From assembly GCF_021568315.1 (NCBI RefSeq), contig NZ_JAKGSI010000002.1:186001-250000 (forward strand): a DNA stretch of 64,000 bases. Direction: 5' to 3'. This document shows positions 8,609 to 18,261 of this stretch, piece after piece. The position numbers were made by a program, and so were the translations under genes. The notes under the pieces are model-generated. The model was not told the DNA's origin. It saw nothing but the letters and a program-made list of their open reading frames with translations, and made no database searches. This stretch comes from Corynebacterium uropygiale. GTDB taxonomy: Bacteria > Actinomycetota > Actinomycetes > Mycobacteriales > Mycobacteriaceae. Every line of letters starts with the position of its first letter. The stretch's first letter is position 1.

Positions 8609-9507
8609 GAGAGGGTCGCGGGGCGGGCGACGAAGACAGTGCTGAGCCGCCGGCCCTGCTCGGCGACGAGCGCGATCGCGTGGCCTTTCGGGTCAACGGC
8701 CGCGTGGGTGCCGTCGAGCCCCCGCGGCTCGAGCCATTGCCCGAGGGAGAGCTTCCGCGCCTCCGCCTCGGTGACGTCGAGGGTGGGGTAGCAGCGCGGC
8801 AGGGCCTCGTCGAGCCCGAGGAGCGGTGGGGTGGGGGAGTCAGCGAGCTCCTCGAGGGTGTGGGCGTCGTCAATAGTGAAGGCCCCCACGCGGGTGCGCC
8901 GGAGGGAGCGCAAGTGCCCGCCGACGCCGAGGGCCTCGCCGAGGTCGCGGGCCAAGGCGCGAATGTAGGTGCCCGAGGAGCAGCTCACGAGCATGGAGAG
9001 CTCCCAAAACTCAGGCCCGGGGGTGATGTCGCTGATCTCCAGCTCATGGATGGTGACCGGCCGGGGCGGGATCTCCACGTCTTCGCCCTCGCGAACGCGC
9101 TGGTAAGCGCGCTTGCCGTTGATCTTGATGGCGCTCACGGCGGAGGGGCGCTGGAGGATGTCGCCGCGGAAGGCCTCCGCCGCGGTGTGGATGGCGCGTT
9201 CGCTGAGCGTGCCCAGGGCGTCGGGGCTCGCGGTGCTGAGGAGTTCTCCCTCGGCGTCCTCGGTGCTCGTGGTGGCGCCGAGGCGGACGCGCGCCTCATA
9301 GGTTTTGGACTCCGAGCCCAGGTGAGCGAGGAATTTCGTCCCCCGCTCGATGCCGGCCACGAGCACCCCCGTGGCCATCGGATCAAGCGTTCCGGCGTGG
9401 CCGACCTTGCGGGTCTGGTAGATGCGGCGTAGGCGCCCCACGACGTCGTGGGAGGTCATTCCCGCGGGCTTATCGACGATGACGAGTCCAGAATCAGCCA
9501 AGCTCAT
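8605..9507 (-). CDS. truB: tRNA pseudouridine-55 synthase
   Basis: TruB makes pseudouridine 55 in the T-loop of tRNAs. The 300-residue product has the catalytic GHAGTLDPMATGVL motif with the nucleophilic Asp near residue 41, and the KxY-like GKRAYQRVREGE region near 130. The C-terminal extension is the actinobacterial type that replaces the PUA domain. The gene is divergent from ribF, with 55 bases between the start codons, and its stop overlaps the stop of the metal permease. Confidence 0.95.
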   Translation of the reverse strand: MSLADSGLVIVDKPAGMTSHDVVGRLRRIYQTRKVGHAGTLDPMATGVLVAGIERGTKFLAHLGSESKTYEARVRLGATTSTEDAEGELLSTASPDALGTLSERAIHTAAEAFRGDILQRPSAVSAIKINGKRAYQRVREGEDVEIPPRPVTIHELEISDITPGPEFWELSMLVSCSSGTYIRALARDLGEALGVGGHLRSLRRTRVGAFTIDDAHTLEELADSPTPPLLGLDEALPRCYPTLDVTEAEARKLSLGQWLEPRGLDGTHAAVDPKGHAIALVAEQGRRLSTVFVARPATLS

Positions 9508-9550
9508 GCTGGCAGTCTATGCGATGGCTGGGGCAGGGGAGGCCATGTCG

Positions 9551-9556
9551 TAGCAT
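9551..9556 (+). promoter_or_regulatory. Candidate -10 box of a leaderless ribF transcript
   Basis: TAGCAT ends six bases before the GTG start of ribF, which would place transcription start at or next to the start codon. There is no usable ribosome binding site (GGAG is only two bases from the GTG). Confidence 0.5.
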
Positions 9557-9562
9557 GGAGCG

Positions 9563-10537
9563 GTGGATATCTGGCGTGGATTGCAGCAAGTCCCTCCGCA
9601 GCTCACGGGATCCGTGGTCACCATCGGGGTGTTCGATGGGATGCACCGGGGGCATCAGGACCTCGTCGGCCGCGCGGTAGCGGAGGCGCGGCGGCGTGGG
9701 CTCCCGTGCATCATGGTGACCTTTGATCCGCACCCTGTCTCGGTGTTCCTCCCGGGGCGCACGCCGGCGGCGCTGCTCAGCCTGGAGAAGCGGCTTGAGG
9801 CGGCGGCAGCCCTGGGCGTCGATGACGCGCTCGTCATTGATTTCCGCGAGGAGCTCGCAGGGCTGAGCCCCTCGGAGTACGTGCGCACCCTGCTGGTCGA
9901 GACGCTGCACGCCCGCGCCGTCTTCGTCGGGGAGAACTTCACCTTTGGCAAGGACGCCGCCGGCACCCCGGACGTCCTGCGTTTCCTCTGCGATGAGGAG
10001 AGGATCGACGCGCACATCGTCGAGCTCCTCCAGTCCTCGGGCACGAGCATCAGCTCGACGATCATCCGTCGAGCCCTCAGCGAGGGGGACGTCGCCGCGG
10101 CGGAGCGCGCCCTGGGCCGGCGCTTTGCCGTCGAGGGTGAAGTGGTGCACGGGAATGGGCGTGGGGGTCGGGAGCTCGGTTTTCCCACCGCCAACATGTA
10201 TTTCCCGGAGCACGTCGCCATCCCGGCGGATGGCGTCTACGCCGGGTGGTTCCTCCTCACCGATGATGAGCCCGTCGAAGGCGATATGGAGCCGCACACC
10301 GCCTATCCCGCGGCGATTTCCGTCGGGACCAATCCCACCTTCGGCGATGAGCGGCGCAGCGTCGAGTCCTTCGTCATGGGGCGGGACGCTGATCTCTATG
10401 ACCGCCAGGCGCGCGTGGAGTTCGTCGCCCATCTGCGCCCCATGCTGAAGTTCGATGGGATCGACGATCTCCTCAAGGCCATGAACCACGACGTCACCGA
10501 GGCTTATAGCGCATTAGGTATACACTCGGGCGGGTAA
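9563..10537 (+). CDS. ribF: Bifunctional riboflavin kinase / FAD synthetase
   Basis: RibF converts riboflavin to FMN and then FAD. The 324-residue product has an N-terminal nucleotidyltransferase domain with IGVFDGMHRGHQ (near residue 21), FDPHP and the SSTIIRRAL motif (residues 170-180). The C-terminal kinase domain shows ELGFPTAN, YAGW and VGTNPTF. Start GTG 9563 gives the family N-terminus DIWRGL. It probably has its own promoter and is read leaderless. Length is normal for the family. Confidence 0.94.
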   Translation: MDIWRGLQQVPPQLTGSVVTIGVFDGMHRGHQDLVGRAVAEARRRGLPCIMVTFDPHPVSVFLPGRTPAALLSLEKRLEAAAALGVDDALVIDFREELAGLSPSEYVRTLLVETLHARAVFVGENFTFGKDAAGTPDVLRFLCDEERIDAHIVELLQSSGTSISSTIIRRALSEGDVAAAERALGRRFAVEGEVVHGNGRGGRELGFPTANMYFPEHVAIPADGVYAGWFLLTDDEPVEGDMEPHTAYPAAISVGTNPTFGDERRSVESFVMGRDADLYDRQARVEFVAHLRPMLKFDGIDDLLKAMNHDVTEAYSALGIHSGG

Positions 10538-10560
10538 ACGACTCTCAAGGAGGCTACCCG

Positions 10561-11526
10561 TTGACGAAAATCATTCTTGACCTCGACACTGGTATCGACG
10601 ACACCCTGGCGCTGACCTACGCGCTGGCGTCCCCCGAGCTGGACGTCATTGGCGTGACGGGCACCTACGGCAATGTGCTCATTGAGACCGGGACCCGCAA
10701 TGACCTGGCCATCCTCGAGCTCTTCGGGCACAGCGACGTCCCGGTCTTCACTGGGGAGCCGCACGCCAGCACCAAGGACAGCTTCGAGGTCCTGGACATT
10801 TCCGCCTTCATCCACGGCAAGAACGGCATCGGTGAGGCAGAGATCCCGGATCCGAAGGGGAGCGTGCAGGAGCAAAGCGCCGTGGACTTCCTCATCGACT
10901 CCGTCAACACCTACGGCGATGACCTCGTCATCGTGGCGACCGGCCCGATGACCAATCTCGCGGCTGCCATCGCCAAGGATCCGAGCTTTGCTGAGAAAGC
11001 CCGCATCGTCATCATGGGCGGCGCACTCACCGTCCCGGGCAACGTGAGCCCCTGGGCGGAGGCCAACATCAATCAGGACCCCGACGCCGCCAACGCCCTC
11101 TTCCGCTCCGGCGCGAACGTCACCATGATTGGTCTCGACGTCACGCTGCAGACCCTCCTCACGGTGAAGGAGACCGCGAAGTGGCGGGAGCTCGGCACCG
11201 TCGGCGGCGACTTCCTCGCGGAGGCGACGGACTACTACATCAAGGCCTACGAGACCACGGCCCCGCACCTCGGCGGCTGCGGGCTCCACGACCCGCTCGC
11301 GGTCGCCGTGGCGGTGGATCCCAGCCTGGTGACCTGCCTGGACATCAACATGAAGGTGGACTGCGAGGGGGAGACCCGCGGCCGCACCATCGGGGATGAG
11401 GAGAAGCTCAACGACCCGAAGAAGAGCATGAAGGTGGCCGTCGGCGTCGACGTCGAGCGCTTCCTCCATGAGCTCATGGAGCGCATCACCCGCCTCGCGG
11501 CGGACACTCCCGCGCGCGAGAGCTAG
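10561..11526 (+). CDS. Inosine-uridine type nucleoside hydrolase
   Basis: A 321-residue nucleoside hydrolase that splits ribonucleosides into base and ribose for salvage. The Ca2+-binding N-terminus reads LDLDTGIDD, so D9, D13 and D14 match the family ligands D10, D14 and D15; the usual Pro after the second Asp is Thr. Other conserved parts are ATGPMTNLA, MGGA, the NINQDPDAAN loop and the late catalytic HDPLAVA. The start is TTG 10561, six bases after a perfect AAGGAGG. It lies 23 bases after ribF and may be cotranscribed with it. A hairpin follows. Which nucleosides are preferred cannot be told. Confidence 0.85.
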   Translation: MTKIILDLDTGIDDTLALTYALASPELDVIGVTGTYGNVLIETGTRNDLAILELFGHSDVPVFTGEPHASTKDSFEVLDISAFIHGKNGIGEAEIPDPKGSVQEQSAVDFLIDSVNTYGDDLVIVATGPMTNLAAAIAKDPSFAEKARIVIMGGALTVPGNVSPWAEANINQDPDAANALFRSGANVTMIGLDVTLQTLLTVKETAKWRELGTVGGDFLAEATDYYIKAYETTAPHLGGCGLHDPLAVAVAVDPSLVTCLDINMKVDCEGETRGRTIGDEEKLNDPKKSMKVAVGVDVERFLHELMERITRLAADTPARES

Positions 11527-11567
11527 GGTTCAGACAGCTGGGGTCTGCCCCCGATTTGGGTGAAGAG

Positions 11568-11600
11568 GCCGCAGGACGCTAAACTGTCCTGCGGCTTCAT
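11568..11600 (+). terminator. Hairpin terminator between nucleoside hydrolase and rpsO
   Basis: GCCGCAGGAC (11568-11577) pairs perfectly with GTCCTGCGGC (11586-11595) around an eight-base loop and is followed by a short TTCAT tail. Either it ends the ribF unit or it belongs to the rpsO leader. Confidence 0.6.
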
Positions 11601-11685
11601 GACTGTGGTCCACAGCAGTCAGCAGGCCCGCCCCGCTAGCCGGGGTCACATGTGATGTGGACTGAAACACGATAAGGAGTTCTCC

Positions 11686-11955
11686 ATGGCACTGTCTGCC
11701 GAGCAGAAGAAGGAAATCCTCGCTGAGTACGGTCTTCACGAGACCGACACGGGCTCCCCGGAGGCCCAGGTTGCGCTCCTCAGCGCCCGTATCTCCAACC
11801 TCACCGAGCACCTCAAGTTCCACAAGCACGACCACCACTCCCGTCGCGGCATGATGCTGCTCATTGGTCGTCGTCGTGGCCTGCTCAACTACCTTGCGGA
11901 GAACAATGTTGATCGCTACCGCGATCTCATCTCCCGCCTGGGTCTGCGCCGCTAG
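11686..11955 (+). CDS. rpsO: 30S ribosomal protein S15
   Basis: Eighty-nine residues, the standard length of S15, a primary 16S rRNA binder in the platform. Typical blocks are [30 protein letters not shown] and the C-terminal LIxRLGLR. AAGGAG precedes the ATG. It is followed by a strong terminator and then pnp, the conserved rpsO-pnp order. S15 autoregulates through its leader in other bacteria; I see no clear pseudoknot here. Confidence 0.97.
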   Translation: MALSAEQKKEILAEYGLHETDTGSPEAQVALLSARISNLTEHLKFHKHDHHSRRGMMLLIGRRRGLLNYLAENNVDRYRDLISRLGLRR

Positions 11956-11975
11956 GCCAGGCTTGGTCAATCTTT

Positions 11976-12010
11976 CCCCTCGTTCTCCATGGAACGAGGG
12001 GTTTTCTTTA
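11976..12010 (+). terminator. Rho-independent terminator after rpsO
   Basis: CCCCTCGTTC (11976-11985) pairs perfectly with GAACGAGGGG (11992-12001), six-base loop, followed by TTTTCTTTA. This is the most canonical intrinsic terminator in the window. Confidence 0.9.
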
Positions 12011-12110
12011 TGCACCTGATACAGTGGTCGATGGAATTTGTGTCTACATCCCCAGACGGCGGCACCGATGATCGCCGGAGAACAGAAAAATTTGAGGAGA
12101 AACCACGCGC

Positions 12111-14351
12111 ATGAGCGACGTGAGCTATTTCGAAGACGAAGATTTCGGAATTATTGAGGCTGTTGCCTCCATCGACAACGGGGACTTCGGAACCCGCACC
12201 ATCCGTTTTGAAACGGGGCAGCTCGCCCGCCAGGCCGACGGCTCGGTGACGACCTACCTCGATGAGGACACCATGCTCCTCACGACGACCACCGCCTCCT
12301 CCCATCCGCGCGAGGGCTTTGACTTCTTCCCCCTCACCGTGGACGTGGAAGAGCGCATGTACGCCGCGGGCCGCATCCCCGGCTCCTTCTTCCGCCGGGA
12401 GGGCCGCCCCTCCACGGAGGCGATCCTCGCGTGCCGCCAGATCGACCGGCCGCTGCGCCCGACCTTCGTCAAGGGGTTGCGCAATGAGGTGCAGATCGTC
12501 GTGACGGTCCTCTCCCAACACCCCGACGAGTACTACGACGTCGTCGCCATCAATGGTGCCTCCGCGGCCACGCAGCTCTCCGGCCTGCCGGTCTCCGGCG
12601 CCGTGGGCGGTGTGCGGATGGCGCTCGTCGTCGATGACAAACATCCCGAGGGCCAGTGGGTGGCCTTCCCCAACGTGCAGCAGCATGAGAAGGCCATTTT
12701 TGAGATGGTTGTGGCCGGCCGACGCATCACGCGCCGCCAGGGCCGCAAGAAGGTCAACGACGTCGCCATCATGATGGTGGAGGCGGGCGCGACCCCGACC
12801 GTCACCCAGCGCATCGCCGAGGGGGCCCCGGCGCCCACCGAGACGGTCGTGGCGGAGGGTCTGGAGGCCGCGAAGCCTTTCATCGACACGCTGTGCCGGG
12901 CCCAGGAGGGCCTCAAGGAGCGTGCCGGCAAGGACCAGCAGGAGTTCGAGCTCTTCCCGGATTACACGGAGGAGACCTTCGCTCGCGTGGAGAAGAAGGC
13001 CGCCAAGAAGGTGCGCGAGCTCATGCAGATCCCGGGCAAGCAGGAGCGGGACGAGGCCACGGCCTCCTACCTGGAGAAGGTGGAGGCGGAGCTCGTCGGC
13101 AAGGATGGGGAGACCCCGGACAAGGAGATCCGCGCCGCGTACAACGCTCTGCAGAAGCAGATCGTCCGTGAGATGATCCTCCGCGACCACTTCCGCATCG
13201 ATGGTCGCGGCGTGAAGGACATCCGCGACCTGAGCGTCGAGGTGGACCTCGTCCCGCGCGCCCACGGCTCCTCCCTCTTCGAGCGCGGGGAGACCCAGAT
13301 CCTGGGTGTGACCACCCTCGACATGCTGAAGATGGAGCAGCACATCGACGCGCTCACCCCAGTGACGAACAAGCGCTACATTCACCACTACAACTTCCCG
13401 CCCTACTCCACGGGCGAGACCGGCCGCGTGGGCTCCCCGAAGCGCCGCGAGATCGGCCACGGCGCCCTCGCTGAGCGCGCCTTGCTCCCCGTCATTCCCT
13501 CCCGCGAGGAGTTCCCCTACGCCATCCGCCAGGTCTCCGAGGCCCTGGGCTCCAACGGCTCGACCTCCATGGGCTCCGTCTGCGCCTCGACGCTCTCCCT
13601 GTACAACGCGGGCGTGCCGCTCAAGGCTCCGGTGGCGGGTATCGCCATGGGCCTGGTCTCCGGCAAGGTGGACGGCAAGCAGGAATACGTTGCGCTGACT
13701 GACATCCTCGGCGCCGAGGACGCCTTCGGCGACATGGACTTCAAGGTGGCCGGCACCGCCGAGTTCGTCACCGCGCTGCAGCTGGACACCAAGCTCGACG
13801 GCATCCCCTCGAAGGTCCTGGCGAAGGCGCTGGGGCAGGCGAAGGAAGCGCGACTGGAGATCCTCGACACCATGGCGGAGATCATCGACTCCCCGGATGA
13901 GATGAGCGACCTCGCCCCGAAGATCACGACGGTGAAGGTCCCCGTCTCCAAGATCGGTGAGGTGATTGGCCCGAAGGGCAAGAACATCAACGCCATCACG
14001 GAGGAGACCGGCGCCGAGGTGAGCATCGAGGAGGACGGCACCGTCTACGTGTCTGCCACTAACGGGAAGGCCGCCGACGCCGCCATCGAGCGCATCAACG
14101 CGATTGCGAACCCCCAGCTGCCGAAGGTGGGCGAGCGCTTCCTCGGCACCGTGGTGAAGACGGTTCCGTTTGGTGCTTTCGTCTCCCTCACCCCTGGGCG
14201 CGACGGCCTCGTCCACATCTCCCGCCTGGGCGGGAAGAAGCGGATCGAGAAGGTGGAGGACGTCGTGAACGTCGGTGACAAGATCCAGGTGGAGATCACG
14301 GACATCGATAACCGCGGAAAGATCTCCCTCGAGCCGGTGGACGAGCACTAG
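12111..14351 (+). CDS. pnp: Polyribonucleotide nucleotidyltransferase (PNPase)
   Basis: PNPase degrades RNA 3'-to-5' with phosphate and can add tails. The 746-residue product has two RNase PH-like domains (about 1-240 and 330-560) joined by a helical linker. The second has the [13 protein letters not shown] active site and the [17 protein letters not shown] metal site. A KH domain follows at about 605-665 (IGPKGKNI) and an S1 domain to the end ([15 protein letters not shown]). GAGGAG lies about ten bases before the ATG. In actinobacteria the gene is also called gpsI. Confidence 0.97.
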   Translation: MSDVSYFEDEDFGIIEAVASIDNGDFGTRTIRFETGQLARQADGSVTTYLDEDTMLLTTTTASSHPREGFDFFPLTVDVEERMYAAGRIPGSFFRREGRPSTEAILACRQIDRPLRPTFVKGLRNEVQIVVTVLSQHPDEYYDVVAINGASAATQLSGLPVSGAVGGVRMALVVDDKHPEGQWVAFPNVQQHEKAIFEMVVAGRRITRRQGRKKVNDVAIMMVEAGATPTVTQRIAEGAPAPTETVVAEGLEAAKPFIDTLCRAQEGLKERAGKDQQEFELFPDYTEETFARVEKKAAKKVRELMQIPGKQERDEATASYLEKVEAELVGKDGETPDKEIRAAYNALQKQIVREMILRDHFRIDGRGVKDIRDLSVEVDLVPRAHGSSLFERGETQILGVTTLDMLKMEQHIDALTPVTNKRYIHHYNFPPYSTGETGRVGSPKRREIGHGALAERALLPVIPSREEFPYAIRQVSEALGSNGSTSMGSVCASTLSLYNAGVPLKAPVAGIAMGLVSGKVDGKQEYVALTDILGAEDAFGDMDFKVAGTAEFVTALQLDTKLDGIPSKVLAKALGQAKEARLEILDTMAEIIDSPDEMSDLAPKITTVKVPVSKIGEVIGPKGKNINAITEETGAEVSIEEDGTVYVSATNGKAADAAIERINAIANPQLPKVGERFLGTVVKTVPFGAFVSLTPGRDGLVHISRLGGKKRIEKVEDVVNVGDKIQVEITDIDNRGKISLEPVDEH

Positions 14352-14397
14352 GAGGCTCTAGGAAGCTCGGCCCCGCGCGGGCGCCGCACGCGGAAGA

Positions 14398-14439
14398 AGC
14401 CGCCACTCACTCCCGAAAAAAGGGGAGCAGGTGGCGGCT
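14398..14439. terminator. Terminator between convergent pnp and oppA
   Basis: AGCCGCCAC (14398-14406) pairs with GTGGCGGCT (14431-14439), with an inner CTCCC/GGGAG helix around a GAAAAAAG loop. Short pyrimidine tails (CTTGT on plus, TCTTCC on minus) on both sides suggest it serves both genes. Confidence 0.7.
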
Positions 14440-14480
14440 CTTGTCTGTTGAGGATCTCTCAGAGTGGGGCTGAGGAGGGC

Positions 14481-16154
14481 TTATTCAGCTTTCCACCCGA
14501 TGTCCTGGATCTTCACGGTGCCGAACATCTTCGGGCCGTAGTTCACAAGACCCGGCTTCACAGCGATGATGGCCGGTCCGTTGAAGAGCGGCATGATGCC
14601 GTGGAAGCTGAAGGCCTCCTGCTCGAGCTCGTTGCCCTTGGCAATCTGCTCCTTAGGATCGTGGATCTTCGTGAGGTCGACGATCTTCTTGTCGAACTCC
14701 GCGGAACCAGTGCCAGACTTGTTGAGCTCAGACTCGCTGTTGTAGATCTGGTCGAAGTAGGCGACTCCGTAGGGATCGCCCGACTGGAACGCCATGAGGA
14801 GGATGTCGAACTCGCGATGCTGCATAACGTCAGAAAATTCTGAGGAGGGGCGCTCTCGGATGGACAGGTCGATACCGATGCCACGCAGCATCTGCTGAAT
14901 AGCAGTGGCCATAGCCTTGGTCAAGGGGTCATCGCCGAAGAGCGTGTAGCTCAGCTGGAGGGTCTGGCCATTCTTTTCACGAATGCCGTCCTGGCCTTCC
15001 TTCCACCCAGCTTCTTCGAGGATAGACTTCGCCTTCTCCGCGTCGAAGCTCACAATCTTCCCAAAGTTATCCTCGTAGCCCTCCTGGCTATCGAAGAGGA
15101 GGAAGGAGCCGGGGGATTCCTCCGAATAGTTGAGGCCGTTGAAGCGGATCTCGGCGATCTGCTTGCGGTCGATGCCGGTGAGCACGGCCTCGCGGACCTT
15201 GTCGTCCTTGAGGGGGCCTGCCTGGGCGTTGAGGGTGAGGAGTGCATTCTTCGGAGCCTTGCCGATGCGAATCTCAGCCTGGTCGCCCATCTTCTTGGCA
15301 TTTTCGAAGCGGTCCTTGTTGCCCACACCCGTGGCGTCAACCTCGCCCGCGCGGAAGGCGTTCATGGAGGCGGTGTCTTCCATCTGGCGGTAGGTGATGC
15401 GCTCGAGCTTCGCCGGGTCGCCCCACCACTTATCGTTGCGCACCACAGTGACGGTGCCCGTGTGGAAGTCGATGTTCTCCAGCTTGAAGGGACCAGCACC
15501 CCACTCGGGGTGCACCTTGTTGAGGAAGCCGTTGTTGAAGTCCTCTGCGGTCTTCACCTGGGGCGGAAGCACGATGTTGAAAAGACCCATCCACCAGGGG
15601 TAGACCTGCTTGAAGGTGACGACGGCCTGCTTGTCCGTCTCGCCCTTGGTGACGGACTCGATGAGCTTGTAGCCATCGGTGCTATGCGGCACGATGCCGG
15701 GCATCTCGCCATTGGAGAAGCGCCACGTGTTCTCGATGCTCTTCCAGTCCATCGGGGTGCCGTCGTTGAACTGTGCCTCGTCACGGAAGGTGTAGGTGAC
15801 GATGGTCTTGTTGTTTTCTTCCTTGTCCTCGACCTTCGCGAGGTAGTCCTCGTTGGGGGCGAATTCGCCCTCGGGGGTGAACGTCGCGAGCTCGGGGTTG
15901 TAGAGGCTCCAAATATCGCCGGTGTTTGTCGTCATGTCGGCGTGGAAGGGGTTCTCCTGCTCGGGAACCTCTGCAATCGGGACGGTCAGCTCGCCGCCAT
16001 CCTTGATCTGGTCGCGGGGGGTGGGGGCGTAGTCAGCCACTTGGTTGCTGGTGATTGCCTCGTTGTTGGCCTCAGATCCGCCGCCACAGGCGCTCAGCGT
16101 GAGACCAACCACGGACAGCAACGCAAGAGCTGATGCCTTCCATGGCTTCTTCAT
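14481..16154 (-). CDS. oppA: Peptide ABC transporter substrate-binding lipoprotein
   Basis: A 557-residue solute-binding protein of family 5 (SBP_bac_5), lipidated at Cys23 of an LSAC lipobox. Family markers include the WKSIENTWRFSNGE region, the FKLENIDFHTGTVTVVRNDKWWG segment and the PLKDDKVREAVLTGIDR helix. It is the last gene of the operon oppB-oppC-oppDF-oppA, 151 bases after oppDF, which leaves room for an additional promoter. Oligopeptides or dipeptides are the usual ligands; other members bind nickel or glutathione, so the ligand is open. Confidence 0.87.
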   Translation of the reverse strand: MKKPWKASALALLSVVGLTLSACGGGSEANNEAITSNQVADYAPTPRDQIKDGGELTVPIAEVPEQENPFHADMTTNTGDIWSLYNPELATFTPEGEFAPNEDYLAKVEDKEENNKTIVTYTFRDEAQFNDGTPMDWKSIENTWRFSNGEMPGIVPHSTDGYKLIESVTKGETDKQAVVTFKQVYPWWMGLFNIVLPPQVKTAEDFNNGFLNKVHPEWGAGPFKLENIDFHTGTVTVVRNDKWWGDPAKLERITYRQMEDTASMNAFRAGEVDATGVGNKDRFENAKKMGDQAEIRIGKAPKNALLTLNAQAGPLKDDKVREAVLTGIDRKQIAEIRFNGLNYSEESPGSFLLFDSQEGYEDNFGKIVSFDAEKAKSILEEAGWKEGQDGIREKNGQTLQLSYTLFGDDPLTKAMATAIQQMLRGIGIDLSIRERPSSEFSDVMQHREFDILLMAFQSGDPYGVAYFDQIYNSESELNKSGTGSAEFDKKIVDLTKIHDPKEQIAKGNELEQEAFSFHGIMPLFNGPAIIAVKPGLVNYGPKMFGTVKIQDIGWKAE

Positions 16155-16305
16155 CGGACTCTCCTATCTGTCGTGCCCCTGGGGAGTTCAGGGGCAGAGG
16201 GCTTGTGGGCCGATCGCCTCGGGCCCGGAAGGTGGTGACGAGGAGGAATGAACCGTCTCGTCACCACCCACCGCACCCCGGGCGGGGTGGGGAAGCGTGA
16301 GCGGG

Positions 16306-18261
16306 CTAGCGCTTCCAGAGTTTCGCGAGACCCTTGGTGGGCAGCTCGGAAATGGGGGCTCCGTGCCCACCATCCTCATCCCTGGGTGGGGCGATGCGTT
16401 CGCGGGTGCGTTCGATCGCGGGATCCGGGATGGGGATCGCGGAGAGCAGAGCCTTGGTATAGGGGTGTTGGGGGTGATCGAAGATGTCGTCGACGTTCCC
16501 AGTCTCAACGAACTCCCCGCGGTACATGACGGCGACCCGGTCCGAGAGATGCCGGATGACCGAGAGGTCGTGGGCCACGAAGAGATAGGACAGGCCGAGC
16601 TTGCGCTTGAGGTCATCGAGCAGGTTGATCATGCCCGCCTGGATGGAGACGTCGAGCGCGGAGACCGGCTCATCGAGGACGATGAGCGTGGGGTTGGTCG
16701 CCAACGCCCGGGCCAGGCCGATCCTCTGGCGCTGGCCGCCGGAGAAGTGCCCGGGGAAGCGGTCGATCTGGGTGGCGTCGAGCCCCACGAGGCTCATGAG
16801 CTCCTGCACCCGCTCGTCGATGTCCCCCTCGTAGCCCAGCGAGGTGAGGGGCTCGGCGATGATGTCGCGAATGGTGAGACGCGGATCAAGGGAGCTCATC
16901 GGGTCCTGGAACACCATCTGCAGGCTGCTGCGTGCGTTGCGGCGCTCCCGCGCGGACATCTGCGAGGCATCCTTGCCACCGAGGATGACAACCCCATCCT
17001 CCGGCTGGAGGTCCATGATCTCCAGAAGCGTGGTGGTCTTGCCACAGCCGGACTCGCCGACGATCGCGAAGCACTCTCCCTCGCGCACATCGAAGTTCAG
17101 GCCGCGGACCGCGTGCACTGTGCCGACTCGCCGCTTGAGGACCGCCCCCTTGATGAGCGGGAAGTCCTTCTTCAGGTCCTTCACTTCAAGGATCGTGCGA
17201 CGCTCCTCGCGCGGGACGCCGGCCAGCCGATCCTCGGCGAGCTGCGGGGTGGGGAAGAGCGCCTCACCGTTGAGCGTGCCGTCGACAATCTCCTCCGAAC
17301 GCACACACGCCGCATAGTGCTTCTCACCGCGCACGGGGAGAAGCTCCGGATCCTTCTCGCAGCAGGCATCCTGCGCGATGGGGCAGCGCGGCGCAAAGGG
17401 GCACCCCGGGGGGAGGTTCACGACGACGGGCGGGTGCCCACCGATCGGGGTGAGCGCGCCATCGCTGGCGATGTCGACGCGCGGAGTCGAGCCCAGCAGC
17501 CCCACGGTGTAGGGCATCTGCGGGTGGTGGAAGAGGTCATCGACCGGGGCGCTTTCCACGGGCCGCCCGGCGTACATCACCATGACGTCGTCGGCGGTGC
17601 CGGCCACGACACCCATGTCGTGGGTGATCATGATGGTGGCCGCCCCGGTTTCGCGCTGGGCTTTCTTGATGACGTCGAGGATCTGCGCCTGGATGGTGAC
17701 GTCGAGGGCTGTCGTCGGCTCATCGGCGATGAGCACCCGCGGGTTGTTGGCGATGGCGATCGCGATGACCGCGCGCTGGCGCATACCGCCGGAGAACTCG
17801 TGGGGGAAGGCCTTGAGGCGGCGCTTGGGCTCCGGGATCCCAACGAGGTCGAGGAGCTCGGCGGCCTGGTTGAGGGCCTTGGCGCGCGAGAGCTTTTGGT
17901 GAGACTGCAGGGCCTCCACAATCTGGTCACCGATGGTGAAGACGGGGGTGAGCGCAGAGAGCGGATCCTGGAAGATCATGCCGATGTCGTTGCCGCGAAT
18001 GGAGGACATCTGCTGATCGTTGAGGTCGAGGAGCTCGCGATCGCGCAGCGTGATGGAGCCCTCGATCTTCGCGTAATCCGGCAGGAGGCCCATGATGGCC
18101 ATGGAGGTGACGGACTTGCCGGAGCCGGACTCGCCCACGATGCCGAGGGTCCTACCCGGATAGAGATCAAAGTTGACTCCGCGGACGGCGTTGACCGTGC
18201 CGGCTTCAGAGGGGAAGGAGACGGAGAGGTCACGAACGGAGAGGATGGGCTGCTCGGTCAT
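16306..18261 (-). CDS. Peptide ABC transporter ATPase, fused OppD-OppF
   Basis: A 651-residue protein with two complete ABC domains in one chain. The first (about 8-260) has GESGSGKSVTS, FSGGMRQR and LIADEPTTALD; it ends with a PGCPFAPRCP Cys motif (oligopeptide C-terminal module). The second (about 345-590) has GESGCGKTTT, FSGGQRQR and IVLDEPVSALD, but its last part lacks the Cys module. OppD and OppF are usually separate; fusions are common in actinobacteria. ATG 18261 overlaps the oppC stop (ATGA). Confidence 0.9.
   Translation of the reverse strand: MTEQPILSVRDLSVSFPSEAGTVNAVRGVNFDLYPGRTLGIVGESGSGKSVTSMAIMGLLPDYAKIEGSITLRDRELLDLNDQQMSSIRGNDIGMIFQDPLSALTPVFTIGDQIVEALQSHQKLSRAKALNQAAELLDLVGIPEPKRRLKAFPHEFSGGMRQRAVIAIAIANNPRVLIADEPTTALDVTIQAQILDVIKKAQRETGAATIMITHDMGVVAGTADDVMVMYAGRPVESAPVDDLFHHPQMPYTVGLLGSTPRVDIASDGALTPIGGHPPVVVNLPPGCPFAPRCPIAQDACCEKDPELLPVRGEKHYAACVRSEEIVDGTLNGEALFPTPQLAEDRLAGVPREERRTILEVKDLKKDFPLIKGAVLKRRVGTVHAVRGLNFDVREGECFAIVGESGCGKTTTLLEIMDLQPEDGVVILGGKDASQMSARERRNARSSLQMVFQDPMSSLDPRLTIRDIIAEPLTSLGYEGDIDERVQELMSLVGLDATQIDRFPGHFSGGQRQRIGLARALATNPTLIVLDEPVSALDVSIQAGMINLLDDLKRKLGLSYLFVAHDLSVIRHLSDRVAVMYRGEFVETGNVDDIFDHPQHPYTKALLSAIPIPDPAIERTRERIAPPRDEDGGHGAPISELPTKGLAKLWKR

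Noticed and set aside
11967..14348. Very long minus-strand open frame across pnp
   Set aside because: pnp on the plus strand is complete, with PH, KH and S1 domains. The opposite frame has low-complexity composition and no domain, so it is a codon-bias artefact.
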